Positions 13,830-25,172 of a DNA stretch of 45,000 bases are shown here, piece after piece. How positions within the stretch are numbered: position 1 is the stretch's first letter; every line of letters starts with the position of its first letter. Below the pieces are notes generated by a model. That model ran no database searches, had not been told where the DNA came from, and saw only the letters and a program-made list of their open reading frames with translations. A program made the position numbers and the translations under genes. This DNA comes from Tubiluchus corallicola (Eukaryota; Priapulida; Priapulimorpha; Priapulimorphida; Tubiluchidae), in assembly GCA_030141605.1 (NCBI GenBank), contig JAQGDQ010000206.1, positions 95,001 through 140,000 of the forward strand, read 5' to 3'.

Positions 13830-14983
13830 TGTTTGAGCTTTCTATCGCCAGAATAAAAAAAGATAGCTCATGACAATCGATTTCATAAAACACTGAATTG
13901 AACATATTATTTTTTCAACCTAGCCACTGGGGGGGGGCAAGCCAGCCCAACTCAGTGCCGGTCGCAAGCCCGGATAAATAGGGAGGGTTAGGGTCAGGAA
14001 GGGCATCCGCCTGTAAAAACTGCGCCGAAACCTTCTATGAATGAGTCGGTGAGACTTAAAGGGAAAGTCCACAAAGAAGTGGTCAGACCCGCTCTAATCT
14101 ATGGGCTGGAAGCAGCTTCTCTAAAGAAGACCGAAGAGAAGAAAATGGGTGTGGTGGAGATGAGGATGTTGAGATGAATGGTGGGAGTAACAAGAAGCGA
14201 TAAAATTAGAAATAATAATATCAGAGGAACAATAAAAGTAGTGGAAGCCTCGCAAGACTGCGATGGTATGGACACCTGAAAAGAAGAGTCGGTGGAGATC
14301 ATGTGGGAAGGGAAGACATAAATGAAGAGATGGTCAACAACAGGAATGCGAGGAGAAGACTCATTCACAACGGCGACCCCGAATAGGGAAAAGCTGGGAA
14401 GAAGAAGAAGAAGAAGAAGAACATATTATTTTTTCAAAAATGATTTCAAGAGTGATAGAAGTATTACCACACAAACGTAATTTCCTATTTACGCGGCTAG
14501 TTCTTCATTGTTACATACATTTCGCCGTTGGCTAGTTAGATGGGCACTAGCACCTACATCGCGGCAACGCGTTGCACAAAAAAACACGTGCCGTGTCTCT
14601 CAGTTCAGAGGTGTTCAGTTGTGACGTAGTGCACACGTTCCAGAGCGCATGCTTGAGCACAGCAATAAACTTGAAATCTAAACTTTAAACTTGAAATATG
14701 CCGAGTTTTTGTAAATCACACTGAATGTCTTACTGTAGCACTGTAATTCAATTTCCAGTTTTGCAAACACGTGCAACACGTTCGTAGAATGTTTGTACTG
14801 TTGGAAATTATGTTCATTGTAATGCCATCACTAGATGGACTCACCTATCATTAATTGAGGGTTTAACCTATTAATAAATTATCAGAAACACTTTTGCATT
14901 AGTATATGTATTAAAATGTATACTTTTTACTGTACTTCAAAATGGGGTAGAATGTGAAAGGAAATCATCCTGTTTTCCTTTAA
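13830..14983 (+). mobile_element. family A copy 2, interrupted by an RTE fragment
   Basis: Sequence just left of 13900 resembles the left part of copy 1 (ACAATC-AT--ATAAAA). From 14420 onward it follows copy 1 closely and ends TGTTTTCCTTTAA at 14983. Removing 13919-14437 restores a continuous family A body. The left terminus is degraded and its position approximate. Confidence 0.65.
13919..14418 (+). mobile_element. 5'-truncated RTE-clade non-LTR retrotransposon
   Basis: Read in shifting frames, the insert encodes the end of an endonuclease-reverse transcriptase polyprotein: a segment like [12 protein letters not shown], then EMRMLR, GVTRSDKIRN and LRWYGHL, ending near NGDP before a (GAA)n tail. 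One in-frame stop replaces the usual Trp after MLR, and a frameshift precedes LRWYGHL. Upstream, GCCGGTCGCAAGCCCGGATA and AGGAAGGGCATCCG are typical of this clade. Bracketed by GAACATATTATTTTTTCAA (13900-13918, 14419-14437). Dead copy. Confidence 0.85.
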
Positions 14984-15257
14984 TGACCGGTAGAGCTGGG
15001 AATATTGGCAATAACAGACATTACAATAAGTGTTTCTTATCCAAAATTAAATACACTTTCACAGCTTTGTCGGTTTTTTTTAATTCATTTCGACGTATTT
15101 CGTATAAGGGAAAGGGAATTCAGTCATTTCTCGACAGCAGCACTAATGCCCAAATCGCTCAATTTAAAATTCGTCGAATCTAATTTCTGATTATAACAAA
15201 ATTATAACTTCTGATTATAACAAATTCTTGCATTGTGCTCCGAAATTTTACAGCTTT
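14984..15257. other. short spacer, no gene
   Basis: Sequence between the family A element and the hAT MITE. It lies downstream of TPPP exon 2 on the minus strand, so it is probably intronic. Confidence 0.5.
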
Positions 15258-15265
15258 ATCTAATT

Positions 15266-15721
15266 CACTGGTCTTCAACCTTTTTTAATGTCGTCCACCC
15301 CTAATGGTGATTAAGTAGAAGCTGTCCACCCCACCCCGAAAAAGTCTCAATAAAAATCTGACGTTTTTAATATTTAAAATCTACGTTTCATATCTCATTT
15401 CTATGACTATGTAAACTGAAAAATGCCGTTTCTCTTATTTTTTATTTAACTTTTACATATTCATCCATATATTTACACACCTCATCTCAAACTAAGAGGC
15501 TCAAAATACACAAGATAACATTAAGCATGTCATTTAGACACATTTCCCTTTACTAAAGTAAAATTGCAGACAATTGAGAGAGAAAGAGAGTCTCTTGTAT
15601 GTTATACAGACACGTGCAGGTGAGGATCTCGTCCACCCAGTAGTCCACCATACAGCTGTCCACCCCTCACTTCATCTCGTCCACTATAAGGTGGACTGTC
15701 CACCCAGGTGGAATAGCACTG
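15266..15721. mobile_element. hAT-type MITE beside the TPPP exon 2 donor
   Basis: The left end CACTGGTCTTCAACC and the inverted right end CAGTGCTATTCCACC match at 11 of 15 positions. The element is bracketed by the exact 8-bp duplication ATCTAATT (15258-15265 and 15722-15729). It has several GTCCACC blocks, including a hairpin GTCCAC-TATAAG-GTGGAC near the right end. No coding capacity. The right duplicate occupies intron positions +10 to +17 of the TPPP exon 2 donor. Confidence 0.88.
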
Positions 15722-15738
15722 ATCTAATTTATACGTAC

Positions 15739-15919
15739 CGTTACTCCGTGCAGCTTGGGCTGTTTGCACGTGGTCAACTTGTGCTTTAGATCGTTAACTA
15801 TTTCCACTTTAACTTCATCTTCTGGCGTTTCTGATTTCTTAGCTTCAGCTTTGCTGATGTGAATGGCAATCTCGTCGAGTACTGCCTCCACATCTTTAAA
15901 TTCGATGGTCTTTGTACCT
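15739..15919 (-). CDS. TPPP: TPPP / p25-alpha protein, coding exon 2
   Basis: A 181-bp internal exon. On the minus strand CTTTTAG precedes base 15919 and the donor GTACGT occupies 15738-15733. One base completes the codon split by the exon 1 junction, and 60 codons follow without a stop. The peptide starts GTKTIEFKDVEAVLDEIA and ends PKLHGVT. This matches the p25-alpha pattern (TI-F--F--AL-E-A near the start, GVT at the end) carried by microtubule-bundling TPPP proteins. The middle (KAEAKKSETPEDEVKVEIV) is charged and replaces the shorter vertebrate linker. The third exon, which should carry the Gly/Lys-rich, Tyr-rich C-terminus, was not found to the left and probably lies outside the window. 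Confidence 0.9.
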
Positions 15920-16019
15920 CTAAAAGAAGTAGTAATATAAATTATTTATGGCAGGAGCTTTGTTGGAGTTCATCACTATTTACCTTGGTTTTTTAAACCC
16001 ATAGAAAAATGGTTATTTA

Positions 16020-16485
16020 TTAACCCTTTCAGTCCAAAATTATTTTTTTAATAAGAATTTTTTTGGCTTGGTACTTTTGTTCAGTATGTCCATCTTGTTT
16101 ACACATAATAATTATATTTTTTCTACCTGTGCCCGCGTGCTAAATATAGCCTGTATCCCACGGGATACATTGGGATTCAATGGAAGCATAAAATGTGCTT
16201 CATTTTGCAACTGCTGATAATTTTTTAAAGTATTTAAGACATTTAGTGTGCATGCTATGCTGATCTGTACAAAGTCGTCTCTAAAGTACTGTACCTCGCG
16301 CAGTTTCTTATGCTATGTAGATTTTCTAGTTTGCCATTTTATCACCATTTTTAGTCTATTGTTATTGGTTTAAATCAAAATAACTATTAACAGATCAAAT
16401 AAACGTCAGTTTTAAAATTTTGTTAATTTTAAAGGCAGAAAATATTCTCGTATCCCACGGGATACAACGGGTATGAAAGGGTTAA
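16020..16485. mobile_element. piggyBac-like MITE
   Basis: The ends are TTAACCCTTTCAGTCC on the left and GGGTATGAAAGGGTTAA on the right: TTAA target duplications with CCCTTTCA inverted termini, as in piggyBac-type elements. Near both the left third (about 16152) and the right end (about 16450) lies the hairpin motif GTATCCC-AC-GGGATAC. No transposase. Its right-hand TTAA is followed by another hAT-like terminus (about 16520-16580, GGGGCCCC-rich) whose partner I did not find. Confidence 0.8.
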
Positions 16486-16892
16486 ATGTTTGTAGGAGTT
16501 ATCGTAAGAGTTATCGTAAGTCAAGGGCCAGGGGTGGATTACGACAGCTTTTGGGGCCCCACTGCTAGTGAAATGACGAGGCCCCCCAGATGGAGCCACC
16601 CTCTGACTCACCCGACACCCGTCTTAAATACTTTTACTTGTGAAATATATTTTTGCGGTATTTACATAGCTTGAAGAACTTAAACCTATTGCAAATTCTT
16701 GAAATATAAACTAGAATAGCCAAGTTTCGTTTGTCGTTGAAAATATTGTTTAAGAAATACCACCATTTTATCATTTATTGCAAAACAAATTGACACATAT
16801 TTCAACACAACCGTAGTGAAGAAACAGATTTTTTGCCAAATGTTACCAAATCTTGAGTGGCCTCCCAAATTTGAGGAACCTTAAGCTGTAGC

Positions 16893-17130
<238 letters not shown>

Positions 17131-17562
17131 TATTATTATTTAATCAGAAAATACGTAATATATCTGTACAAAACAAATAAGACCTCTATTTGATGGGCAC
17201 AGTCACGAATCTTAGATAAATATTAGCTATAGTTTACATAAACTAGCCTATATAATAATCTTTCCCTGCCAATGATCATTCGATGTTAAAACTGCCCCAT
17301 TTTTTAAATTCGGCTCTCTAATTTCTGGGGTTAATTTCTGGAGAGGAGAGCATGTCAGTGGATACATTCTGGTGTGGATATCAGACTTAGGAAATACCAT
17401 GGATGTATTGAAGGATATCTGTACGTGATTTAATTGGAATTATAGTGCATAGTGACATATTAATTTTGAATAGCAGTATATTTCACTTGTCATTGTTGAT
17501 GGAATGGAGGGTAAGAACTTGACGTTACCGTAGTCAAAAGAATGTAATCAATAGATGAATGA

Positions 17563-18010
17563 CTAACGACTCATTCAAACTAGCAATTTTTCTGTGGGTT
17601 TTTTCTCCGATAGTAGATTCGCAAGTGTGCATAGCTTTGCGAGTTACTGTCAGCAAGTTATTGAAACTCTCCGACAAATCCTGCGAGTTACTGTCTAGTG
17701 TAAACGCCTCGGCGAGTTACTCTTGACACCTTTCGAGTGTCAGCACGTGCTTACTGACAGAGAGTAACTCGCAACAAGTTTTGCTCTCTAGTCTGAACAC
17801 GCTTGCGAGTTACTGTCCAGTGTGAACACCTCGGCGAGTTACTCGCGACACCTCTCGCAGTGAATAGAGGAGAATTGAGTGTCAGCTCGCGCTTACTGTC
17901 AGAGAGTAACTCGCAACAAGTTTTGCTCTCTAGTCTGAACACGCTTGCGAGTTACTTGGCGGTTTAGTTAACGAGTTAACTTAGCGAGAAAGCTCGCTAA
18001 TGCGAACTAC
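17563..18010. mobile_element. family D TIR element with two internal 138-bp-type units
   Basis: The left end (CATTCAAACTAGCAATTTTT) and right end (GAGAAAGCTCGCTAATGCG) match the inverted termini of the 36.9-kb copy. Inside, the segment starting AGAGTAACTCGCAACAAG occurs at 17761 and again at 17903. Orientation is opposite to the copies at 32.7 and 36.9 kb. No coding capacity. Confidence 0.75.
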
Positions 18011-18563
18011 AGCTGAAAGCATGGAAGACGATATTTACGTACACGCTTGTGCATTTGATAACGTAGCGTTTTTCGTTTAAGAAATTACAAACGTTAATTC
18101 CGTTGATTTTTACCATTTTTAATGCCAGTAGAAAGTTTAAACTACCAGTCGCTTTTTGGGAAGGTAAACTGGGTATTCAAAAGGATTTGTGTTCACAGGA
18201 TCAGCAATGGGCAAAAATCCGTAGATATGAATATGGATGTGAAGGATCCACTGATTCATCTAACCTTGTTAATTTCGCTCAACGCAAACTGGAGTTAAAA
18301 CTTTTGACACATTAACATTTGGTAGATCAATAATTATTTTAGAATGATATCCAAGGTACTATGTACTTTGGTGTGGCATAATTATAGCTTATTATTATGC
18401 AAAGCATTATGACGCTATCCATTCGTAAGAAAGTGGATTAACCGCTGATAAATTATACATAAGCTGGATATAGCTGATGTCTGTTTAGCATTGCAAAATA
18501 CGCCATATTGATCTTCATACTCAGACCATATTATGCATACGATGATATAGCATACCCAAATGC
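18011..18563. other. TPPP intron sequence, no gene
   Basis: AT-rich intronic stretch. The frame at 18103-18315 lacks family motifs and splice support. Confidence 0.45.
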
Positions 18564-19001
18564 TTAAAGTACAAGAAAACGCCATTCGTAAATAAAGCTT
18601 AAAAAATTCGTCTTGAAACCGTATATCACTTACATGTTGTCTTATTGCATGCAGAGCTTGTATTAGTAGCAACGCTGTACAAAACTTGTAAATTTAAGTA
18701 ACATTGTGTAAAATTTGGAAAAAATAATTATAGTACACACTTCAACCGTTTAAGCAAATGTTTAAATTACTGTATATTGTCAATAAGATCAATAATGTGT
18801 TTTTGTGAACCAGTGATGCACACTGGGATGGCGATGCAGTACTGTTTTACCAGGTGGGTCAAATATTTTGAATTTGTTAGGAATTTTCTTTTCTAGTTAC
18901 GCAAGTCTTTCACGCAGGTAAGTAAGCGTAATACGAAGTGATGTAACTTTGCATGGAAAGTTTTTTGAGATATAATTTAAAATTGCCCGTTTCCCCTTTA
19001 A
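18564..19001 (+). mobile_element. family B copy, shortened
   Basis: Starts TTAAAGTACAAGAAAACG and follows copy 1 through the CAGGTAAGT block. It ends at CCCCTTTAA, lacking the last 150-200 bp of the full-length body. Confidence 0.7.
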
Positions 19002-19215
19002 ACAAGTGAAAAGGCATTTCAATTCAAAGTTCTAACTATAGTGCAAAATTCTTAGGACATCTCAAAAAGCTCAGAAATTCATGCTAAAATTAGTCAAAGT
19101 CAAAAATTAAACTTATTAATTGGAATTAGTTAGTGTGAGCGATGCAACGATGAAAACGTTGAATTTGGTTGGCCAGCTATGAGGGATGAACTTTAGACAG
19201 GCTTGACGGCAGTGA

Positions 19216-19288
19216 AACACGATGGCACAGTGGTCTGTGGCGTTTGCAATGTGAGCAGCAGGTCGTTGGTTCAAATCCGGCTTCATCA
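19216..19288 (+). mobile_element. tRNA-derived SINE head
   Basis: A perfect RNA polymerase III A box TGGCACAGTGG (19223-19233) is followed 34 bp later by the B-box-like GGTTCAAATCC (19268-19278), the spacing of a tRNA. The presumed acceptor-stem halves do not pair, so this is not a functional tRNA gene. A degraded tRNA pseudogene is the alternative. Confidence 0.6.
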
Positions 19289-19640
19289 CAACTTTTTCAC
19301 GTTTCTGGCATTCCAAGTTTATATCGAAATAGATTATTTAATTGTGGCTTTGTAAGATCACCTCAATGGGTTAATAGCCTAGTAAAGTCGATCTCCTAAC
19401 TCATTATAAATGCACGGACTGAATCTTAGCCATGGTTAGAAGGAGTAGAAATAAAAACGAAAACTAGGACACATTCAGGGCCTGATTAAAACCTCACTAA
19501 GGCCCTGAGCGCTGAAAAGATGATAGTAACCCATCATATGTGTAATTCACTGAATTCACTACTAAACTATAAAATTAAATCTTCGAATTGAAAAAACTTG
19601 CAGTAGGATTTATTTGCAGCAAATGCTAGATCATCAGGTT

Positions 19641-19948
19641 TACATTTTCTTTTCTTGTTACATAAGTCGTTCAGCCAGCTAAGCGAAATGCTGAGTAATA
19701 TAGATTTGCATGGGAATTTTTTTGGGACATAATTTAACATTGCCGTTTCTTCCCCTGATTTACGTTTGCGTAGGTGACGTCATGTAATGACGACTTCGGA
19801 ACAGTATTGCGGGAGATTTAAAATGAAGACAAACAAAAATTGCCTTAAACGCGAGTACGATATACGCATAAAATTGCTATAAAGTAATATAATTTCATAA
19901 AGCGATTTTTCTGAAACCTCTTTAGGTGCCCCCTTTCTTGTCCTTTAA
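19641..19948 (+). mobile_element. family B copy, 5'-truncated
   Basis: Corresponds to the right half of copy 1: TTACATAAGT, AGTAATATAGATTTGCATG, GCAGTATTGCGGGAGATTT, and the end TTCTTGTCCTTTAA at 19948. Confidence 0.7.
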
Positions 19949-20280
19949 GTACATTGTCGTAGATCTTATCTGTCTTAAAATTCACTTAAGTCCATCACGC
20001 TGGTTATCGTAATTTCGCTGTTAGTTGGAATTCATAAAGTGTCTTAGGGTCCCCTGATTATGCACAGATATTTTTCCACTAGACTGACAAATTATAAACA
20101 GCCAGATTTAAAGCATTTTCCACTTTTTTGAGGAATGGCACGTAGAAACGACACTGTTTGAAAAGGGAACATATGCTGAGTTCAGCACTCGCCAAGCCAC
20201 CCCCTCAACAAACAGAACCCGAACAGGAAATTACCCGTTCTTGTTTATTTTTTCAGACGAAGTTCAACATTGTAACTTAC

Positions 20281-20489
20281 TTGGGTTTCTTCCCAAGAAT
20301 TTTGCTGAACGCGATGTCTGTATCCGTCGACTTTATCTTCTTTCCGTCTTGTACTTTCGCTTCTTTGCACCACTTGTCGAAGTTTTTGCTGGTCATGTTC
20401 TTACCCGTTGACTTGGTATCGCCGAATTTCGCATAGGCCACGAAGTTGCCGTGCAGAGTTTGCTTCTCGCCGTCTTCGCTCTCCGCCAT
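20281..20489 (-). CDS. TPPP: TPPP / p25-alpha protein, coding exon 1 with start codon
   Basis: The ATG is at 20489-20487; 69 codons plus two bases run to the donor GTAAGT at 20280-20275. The peptide has the p25-alpha N-terminal pattern: a short acidic leader (MAESEDGE), FVAYAKFG, GKNMTSKNFDKWCKEAKV, DGKKIKSTDTDIAFSKI and a basic end GKKPK. TPPP proteins bind tubulin and promote and stabilise microtubule bundles; animal forms act in ciliated and neural cells. The leader is short, as in TPPP3-type proteins, without the long disordered N-terminus of vertebrate TPPP1. The start is preceded by ATTTTTAG-TGCAAAG, so the exon may begin about 7 bp upstream after a 5' UTR intron. Confidence 0.92.
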
Positions 20490-20603
20490 CTTTGCACTAA
20501 AAATGCCATTTAAATTTATGCACGTTTATGGCTTTGACTGTTTGGCTAACTTTATGTTTACACAACACTGGATGGTAATTTGTAATTCTTATTGAAGCTA
20601 TCG

Positions 20604-21818
20604 GGTGGCGCAGAAAAAATGTGCCGAAGTTTATACTATAATGATATTCAAAGCAAATAGCCTTCAAAATTGAAATTTCACAGCTTGATGCTACAATATA
20701 TTATCACTAAGCTGTGAAAGTTTATAGCATTGGTGGTTTTTAAATTATAACCGAAAAACTTTTGCATGTTAAAAAACTGAATGCCGAAACTATAGCAATT
20801 CAATTCAATTCAATTCAATTCAATTCAAATATTTATTTCATTAACTGAGACCATAATAAAATACAAATACAGTACTAAAATGAAATAAAATACAATGAAA
20901 TAAAAATTACAAGAGTAAACATATATATATATATACTGTATTAACCCTGTATATATATATATTATATAATATACAGTATACAGTATATATACAGTATATA
21001 TATATATATGTTTACTCTTGTAATTTTTATTTCATTGTATTTTATTTCATTTTAGTACTGTATTTGTATTTTATTATAGTCTCAATATATATATGTATAT
21101 ATATATATACAGGGTTAAGTAAATTAAATACTAAATAAACTTCAGAGTCTAATTATGTAATAATTCGTTCTATTTCACAAAAAGCAAGAGTTGACAAGTC
21201 TATGTGAGTTAATAATAGCAGTTATAATACTATTGCCAGCGTGTAACCTATTCATAATTGAAAAATAGCCGCATTGACGTATAAAACACTCAATAGATGG
21301 CAGTAAAACAATAAAGGAATCAACCAGTTTTACATCATGGTCTTCACTACAGGAAATAAAGCAGTGTTTTAAGATTTGTTGCAAAAAATGTGACATAATC
21401 CTCTGGATTACTGTATTTGAATTCCAAAGTGTACAATAGCCGTACAGAACTATTTGATGCAGAGGAACTAGAGGCAAAAACTCTTGACTGCTGCTACCAA
21501 ATACCCCTTAAAGAAGTAAGAAAGCGTCAGCTGTTGGAAGAACTGTTTTCGTCTAGCTACCAATGAAAATGGAGACACGTGGAGTACTTGATGTAAATTT
21601 CAGCAGACGTGGCAGGCAAGAATTTTTCTGACATTTATTTTTCTGATTTGTTGATTTAAAATTTCTATATATATTGGGAAATATTTAAGGCAATGACCTT
21701 AAATTTTTGATGTTTGTACAAAAACGCCTGCAAGATCAATGTAGTAATCTTCAAGCGATTTCGTTATTTTCTTCTAACGCTATCGCGATGAAAACTTCCG
21801 CACATTTTTTGCGCCACC
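20604..21818. mobile_element. 1.2-kb element with inverted ends
   Basis: GGTGGCGCAGAAAAAATGTG at 20604 reappears inverted at the right as CACATTTTTTGCGCCACC, ending at 21818. The match continues into GAAGTTT with only a 2-bp indel and one mismatch. The interior includes a large palindrome and LINE-tail sequence, and I see no transposase. The superfamily is unclear (mariner-like is possible); no flanking duplication was identified. Confidence 0.55.
20797..21083. repeat. LINE 3' tail and its near-perfect inverted copy
   Basis: A (CAATT)n run at 20797-20826, AATAAA-like on the minus strand, leads into an arm from 20847 (GAGACCATAATAAAATAC). That arm returns inverted at about 21009-21083 (GTATTTTATTATAGTCTC) with about one mismatch over roughly 80 bp. 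The spacer is an AT dinucleotide-rich loop of about 65 bp with further small inverted repeats. Confidence 0.85.
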
Positions 21819-22034
21819 TTGTACATATATATACAGTCACATAATTTTGGCATGATTTGTTTTCTGGTGCATACAGTAATATGTGAAACCATAATCAGTC
21901 AATTCAAAACTATGAATGATAATCCCCTAAACCGGGGTGAACAATCAACTCAGTGAAGTGAGGCATGTCGTCAGAAATGGAAAAATCTGGATGCAAAGTA
22001 AACCTCGAAGTTTTGATTTCGTCTCCGTTATCAT
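21819..22034. other. spacer, no gene
   Basis: Short AT-rich stretch before the GAT microsatellite. Confidence 0.4.
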
Positions 22035-22035
22035 A

Positions 22036-22122
<87 letters not shown>

Positions 22123-22172
22123 AACGACGACAACGATGATGATGATTATTATGATGATGACGACGACAACCA
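22035..22172. repeat. (GAT)n microsatellite
   Basis: Trinucleotide GAT repeat with a few GAC and TAT interruptions. Open frames over it are homopolymeric. Confidence 0.95.
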
Positions 22173-22607
22173 ATGAATATGATGATATACAATGAAACAA
22201 AAATTAAACATAAGCATTACTAATTGACATTTTCAACGCAAGCCGTTTGTACTGGCCCAGTGACAGTAGGAAGTATATCGTCTTTATTGTAATATTTCTA
22301 TTTTAATTTAAGTTTAATTTGTTTTGCTATAGTGCAATTGCAATTTTCTTTCAGGAGCTAATAAAGTTCTAGTCCATTATAATCTAACCTCACACAGACT
22401 ATAGACCACAGCAGGCAGAAGATTTACTAGCAGCACACAACTTAAAGTGGCCAGTGGTAGGAATTCGTCAATGGTCAACGGATTAGAAAGCATAATAAGG
22501 ACTGGTCAGGTCACCTGAAAGAGCCTTCTAGCTGTCGCACAAATTCATTTTGAATTTCACAGTTTAGATCTGTAACTAAACTTGGCATATTTATGATTAT
22601 GGAGCAC

Positions 22608-22937
22608 TAGGGATGAGCATCGAACGTTCGATATCGATCTGAAAGAGTTTTTTAGTTCCAATTCGATTCAATGATAAAATTGTATACTCAAATAATCCAT
22701 CACTTCAACTACACATAACTTTATGAAACGTGTGCAACAACAAATTATTAGCGTTTTTACTGTAGAACAAAATCAAAATATCATGATGTTTGTGAAGCCC
22801 CCTTTAGTAATTAGAAAATAAACTTGAAAATCTGAAAAGCTAAATTATAATTCGATTCTGATTCGAAAATGGTGAAATGCGGGTTGGAAAGTCACAAATT
22901 CGATTCGAATTCGCTTCTGGCAGAGAAAGTTCACCCT
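22608..22937. mobile_element. family E copy 2 (hAT-like MITE)
   Basis: The left end TAGGGATGAGCATCGAACG matches the inverted right end of the copy at 1984-2425. The right end GTTCACCCTG matches its left end. Subterminal TTCGA/ATCGA palindromes are conserved. No target duplication found. Confidence 0.55.
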
Positions 22938-23885
22938 GTCGAGAACCACGGGCGCAAGTATGCTATTGGCTGGCACAAAGTATCTCGTAAAGAACACAAT
23001 AAATGGGCCATGAAATAAGTTTACGACAACGAGTTTACAAGAGCGGTGCGTATTGTAGTCATTAAAATTTTATTCTCGCGAAATTTCATCGGTTACCGTT
23101 TAGTCATAATGCAAAAACGATGTAGGTAGTTAACGTTGGTAGGATTTTAGAAGACTTAGCTAGCTAAACCAGCGTAGCTTGTGGAAACTAAAAGTCTGTC
23201 ACCATATTAGATTAGATTTAGAAAAATACTCATTTCTAAATAATAAGTAGGCAGCATACCAGTCAGTTGTTAGGCTGACAGAAGAATGGCAATTGCATGA
23301 TTTGAAATACATTTGTAATTGTGATTTGGAATACATAATTATGCTACCGACACAATCAGTTATAAAAGTTCAAAGACTAAGCAACTTCGTTGTCATTACT
23401 GCGTTTGATATAAACTCGATTGACGCGATTAAATTAAGATATTTTTACTACGCACAAAAATGACAATATACATTTTTGGTCGAATGAATAAGGAAGAGCG
23501 CGTGCGCAGTAGCGCTAGACGAGACTGACGAGCACGTTTTGACATAAACGTATGGTAGCATTAATATAAACATTACACAACAGTATCAGAATTCAAAGTA
23601 TATACAATAAGAATAATAATAAGAAGAAGATGATGAAGATGAAGAAAAAGGAGAAATGTATTTATTTATGAAGTGCTCTTTCAATAAAAAATTTTTCAAA
23701 CGCCCTGTACAATTAAAAATATGAGGCTCGCACTACTGGTTTTTCTGTTGTTTTTCAAACACAGACCTATCCTATAATGCAGAATGGCTGCTTATATATC
23801 CAATTTTTTTCTCTCGGGTTTCGTATCTGTACACTTCTTTAACAGAAATTGTTTACCCGAAAACTACCTCACTCCTTTTCAGGAT
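22938..23885. other. no gene recognised
   Basis: AT-rich sequence without a supported exon. A GAA/GAT-rich run lies at 23610-23660. Confidence 0.5.
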
Positions 23886-24000
23886 GAATATCTTCCATCA
23901 CTATCATTATTATTATCATCATCATCGTCGTCGTCGTCGTCGTCGTCGTCGTCCTCATCATCATCATCATTGTTATTATTATTATCATTATTATTACCAT
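23886..24000. repeat. (CAT/CGT)n microsatellite
   Basis: Trinucleotide repeat of ATC/GTC type with ATT flanks. Confidence 0.9.
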
Positions 24001-24503
24001 CAAATTAGTTACATGAACTGCATTGATATTTTCAATTTTTTGCTGTGTTTCATGTCCGGCGATTTGTTTACTAAAACAGCCTACGTAGTGGATTTACTCG
24101 TACTGTTAAGTTACCTAGCTCTAGCGAAATTATTTCTGCTGTATCACTTTCATGTATGTGCGTCTGCGTGCATCCATATCATAGTTTTACTGCCATTGGT
24201 GCTACCTGACGTAGAATACACACTACACGCTATATTTTATACGCCTGTTTTAAAACTAATTTAATTGCACCCGTGAATTAAGTCATAAAACGCCTGCATT
24301 TAACTGCAGAGTACTGTTACGCAACGAATCGTATAATTACACAAAACTGCTGCAGCCGCTGCTATGCTGTTACTGCAAAACGCAATAGGCTTCACAACGA
24401 TTCCAACAAAATCAATGCAAAATTACAGATGTTCTATCTTTGTAACACTCGTACAATCGTTCCTAAACATAGTTACATCAAATTTATCCCCGAAAAGAAT
24501 ACT

Positions 24504-24720
24504 ACTTACCCGTTTCTGCTGTAAATTCCTTGTGATATTTCGTTATAATCCAGAGCACATATTCTACGTTAGCACTAAAATAAGCGTTTCGACCTCACCC
24601 ACTTCGCATAAACACTGCAACGCGCGATGCCACACCCGCGGTATCGAGTGCTGAGACTACACGACCCTACCGTTGAGCAGTTATCACAGCATAGCACGTT
24701 CATATCATAGCAGCCACTGT
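24504..24720 (-). promoter_or_regulatory. candidate TPPP promoter and non-coding first exon
   Basis: On the minus strand a CpG-bearing patch (about 24600-24650, with GCGCG and CCGCGG) is followed by a strong splice donor, ACGG-GTAAGTAG, whose GT starts at 24509. It lies 4.0 kb upstream of the TPPP ATG, which itself seems to follow an acceptor. That geometry fits a 5' UTR exon. No transcript evidence; the donor could be fortuitous. Confidence 0.25.
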
Positions 24721-24930
24721 GATACGCTGCATACGCGCTGGCTGCTGTGTGAATAGATAGAATGCATACTTTGACCGATAAAACATAATGTGGTTATTAC
24801 TGGGGCTGTGATGAACGGGTAGCCCTGAGACCTTGATAAAGCGATAACATCATCACAGATGCAGAAGTGTGCAGGAAATTGTGCTGTATGGGTGTGGGTA
24901 CATGAGGGACATTATTTTACACCCAACAGT

Positions 24931-25164
24931 CAGGGGCGTCGGCAGCAAATTACAGGTCCGGGGTCAGCATTTTTGAAAAGGGCACATTTTGTTTCTGTTG
25001 CCAGCCTAATGACGATGATTATGAATTATATATAAGGTTATATCTAAGGCACCCCAAATGCCTTCTGCCTCTTACATAATCATGGATAACCTCACATTTT
25101 TCCGTCAAAAAGACAAAGTTCTGCTCCCGCGCTGCCCCCCCCTCGGAAATGCTCGGCGCTCCTG
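24931..25164. mobile_element. hAT-type MITE, 234 bp
   Basis: The left end CAGGGGCGTCGGCAGC and the inverted right end CAGGAGCGCCGAGCA are related. Exact 8-bp duplications CCAACAGT flank it at 24923-24930 and 25165-25172. No coding capacity; the inner right part holds a C8 run. Confidence 0.8.
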
Positions 25165-25172
25165 CCAACAGT

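Noticed and set aside
19216-19288. Functional tRNA gene
   Set aside because: A and B boxes are good, but the acceptor stem does not pair and no proper anticodon arm forms; kept as a SINE head.
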